This document shows, piece after piece, positions 34,026-34,363 of a stretch of DNA of 34,363 bases. Under the pieces are notes generated by a model. It was not told the DNA's origin. It ran no database searches and worked only from the letters and a program-made list of their open reading frames with translations. Source of the stretch: JAGOJE01 sp964553715 (GTDB taxonomy: Bacteria; Pseudomonadota; Alphaproteobacteria; Rickettsiales; Rickettsiaceae). The position numbers and the translations under genes were made by a program. Numbering within the stretch: position 1 is the stretch's first letter; the number at the start of each line of letters is the position of its first letter. The stretch is taken from the NCBI GenBank assembly GCA_964553715.1, contig CAZKKY010000013.1, positions 1 to 34,363 of the forward strand. The letters run 5' to 3'.

Positions 34026-34286
34026 ATGAATATGGAAATTTCTTCTGAGTTGCTTAAAGTTTTAGTATGCCCTCTTACCAAAGGACCTCTCAAATATGAC
34101 AAAGAATCACAAGAGTTAATTAGTCAGTCAGCTGGACTAGCATATCCTATATCTTCTGATGGTATTCCTATTTTGCTAGTAGATCATGCACGAAAAATCA
34201 ATAACAATGTTTTTAGATCTGCTAATCCTAGGTTAGACTACATATCTAGCTCCCAAACTAAAAAAGATGATTTTGAAGTAGCTTAA
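34026..34286 (+). CDS. Trm112/YcaR (UPF0434) family small protein
   Basis: 86 residues. LLKVLVCPLTKGPLKYDKES (9-28) and AYPISSDGIPILLVDHAR match the family. A single Cys remains of the zinc-ribbon-like start, as in many bacterial members. In eukaryotes Trm112 activates methyltransferases; in bacteria the role is unclear. A second Met at codon 3 is an alternative start. The C-terminal extension after about 60 is unremarkable. Confidence 0.88.
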   Translation: MNMEISSELLKVLVCPLTKGPLKYDKESQELISQSAGLAYPISSDGIPILLVDHARKINNNVFRSANPRLDYISSSQTKKDDFEVA

Positions 34287-34363
34287 TCTATAGTAAATTA
34301 CTATGACGCTGGTGACGCAATAAAGAAGAATGATATAGCTTTATGCAAATCTTCCATATGAGG
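34287..34363. other. Window end, nothing assigned
   Basis: 77 bases after the Trm112-like gene with no open frame or motif that I can support. Confidence 0.5.

Overview
The window looks like chromosome from an AT-rich, reduced-genome, intracellular-type alphaproteobacterium. Rickettsiales or a close relative is the best fit, inferred from gene content and protein style rather than from any database search. Pointers are the very low GC of neutral sequence, the set SdhA / CoxC / SURF1 / HflKC / HtrA / Mrp / BamE / short BamF-like lipoprotein / RimM / FKBP-like, a FadN-type beta-oxidation fusion, the near absence of operonic clustering, and several large orphan proteins with eukaryote-like or repetitive character. 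Peptidoglycan genes (murG, ftsW, asd) suggest the cell still makes a wall precursor.

Layout. 1-1854 (-): 5' part of a large orphan protein with a duplicated module and an acidic 20-residue tandem repeat, open at the window edge. 2114-3105: BamF-like lipoprotein and rimM, separated by a 287-nt spacer of unknown role. 3251-6407 (+): AsmA-like protein and cytochrome oxidase subunit III. 6408-10882 (-): sdhA, an exported degenerate intradiol-dioxygenase-fold protein, and a 623-residue orphan with an N-terminal repeat. 10948-12449 (+): a two-domain FKBP-like protein and nrdR. 12497-15872 (-): hflK-hflC-htrA membrane protein quality control. 15949-17319: mrp-like ATPase convergent with rplY, sharing a hairpin. 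17504-18457 (+): ankyrin/coiled-coil candidate effector. 18488-19652 (-): rpmF-fabH without the usual plsX. 19763-20902 (+): bamE and an M50 site-2 protease. 20904-24604 (-): C26 amidotransferase, lipoprotein, murG, ftsW. 24737-27816 (-): an endonuclease/exonuclease/phosphatase-fold protein, DUF167, asd, HIT protein. 27817-29086 (-): structured intergenic DNA, initiator tRNA, a 122-bp repeat array, rpmE, rpmB. 29486-33858 (+): SURF1, rpmH overlapping rnpA, AlaX-type editing enzyme, FadN-like protein. 34026-34286 (+): Trm112-like protein.

Functional threads. Respiration: sdhA, coxC, SURF1. Envelope building and quality control: BamE, BamF-like, AsmA-like, HtrA, HflKC, M50 protease, MurG, FtsW. 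Translation: RimM, L25, L28, L31, L32, L34, RnpA, initiator tRNA, AlaX. Host-facing candidates, by style only: the proteins at 1-1854, 6408-8279, 17504-18457 and 24737-25981.

The most notable non-coding structure is a tandem array upstream of the initiator tRNA gene. Each repeat unit carries the same promoter-spaced elements: the copy next to the tRNA is positioned to transcribe it, and the distal partial copy keeps near-consensus boxes. No rRNA, CRISPR array, insertion sequence or replication origin was seen. All calls come from reading sequence and translations by eye; no alignment or profile search was run.
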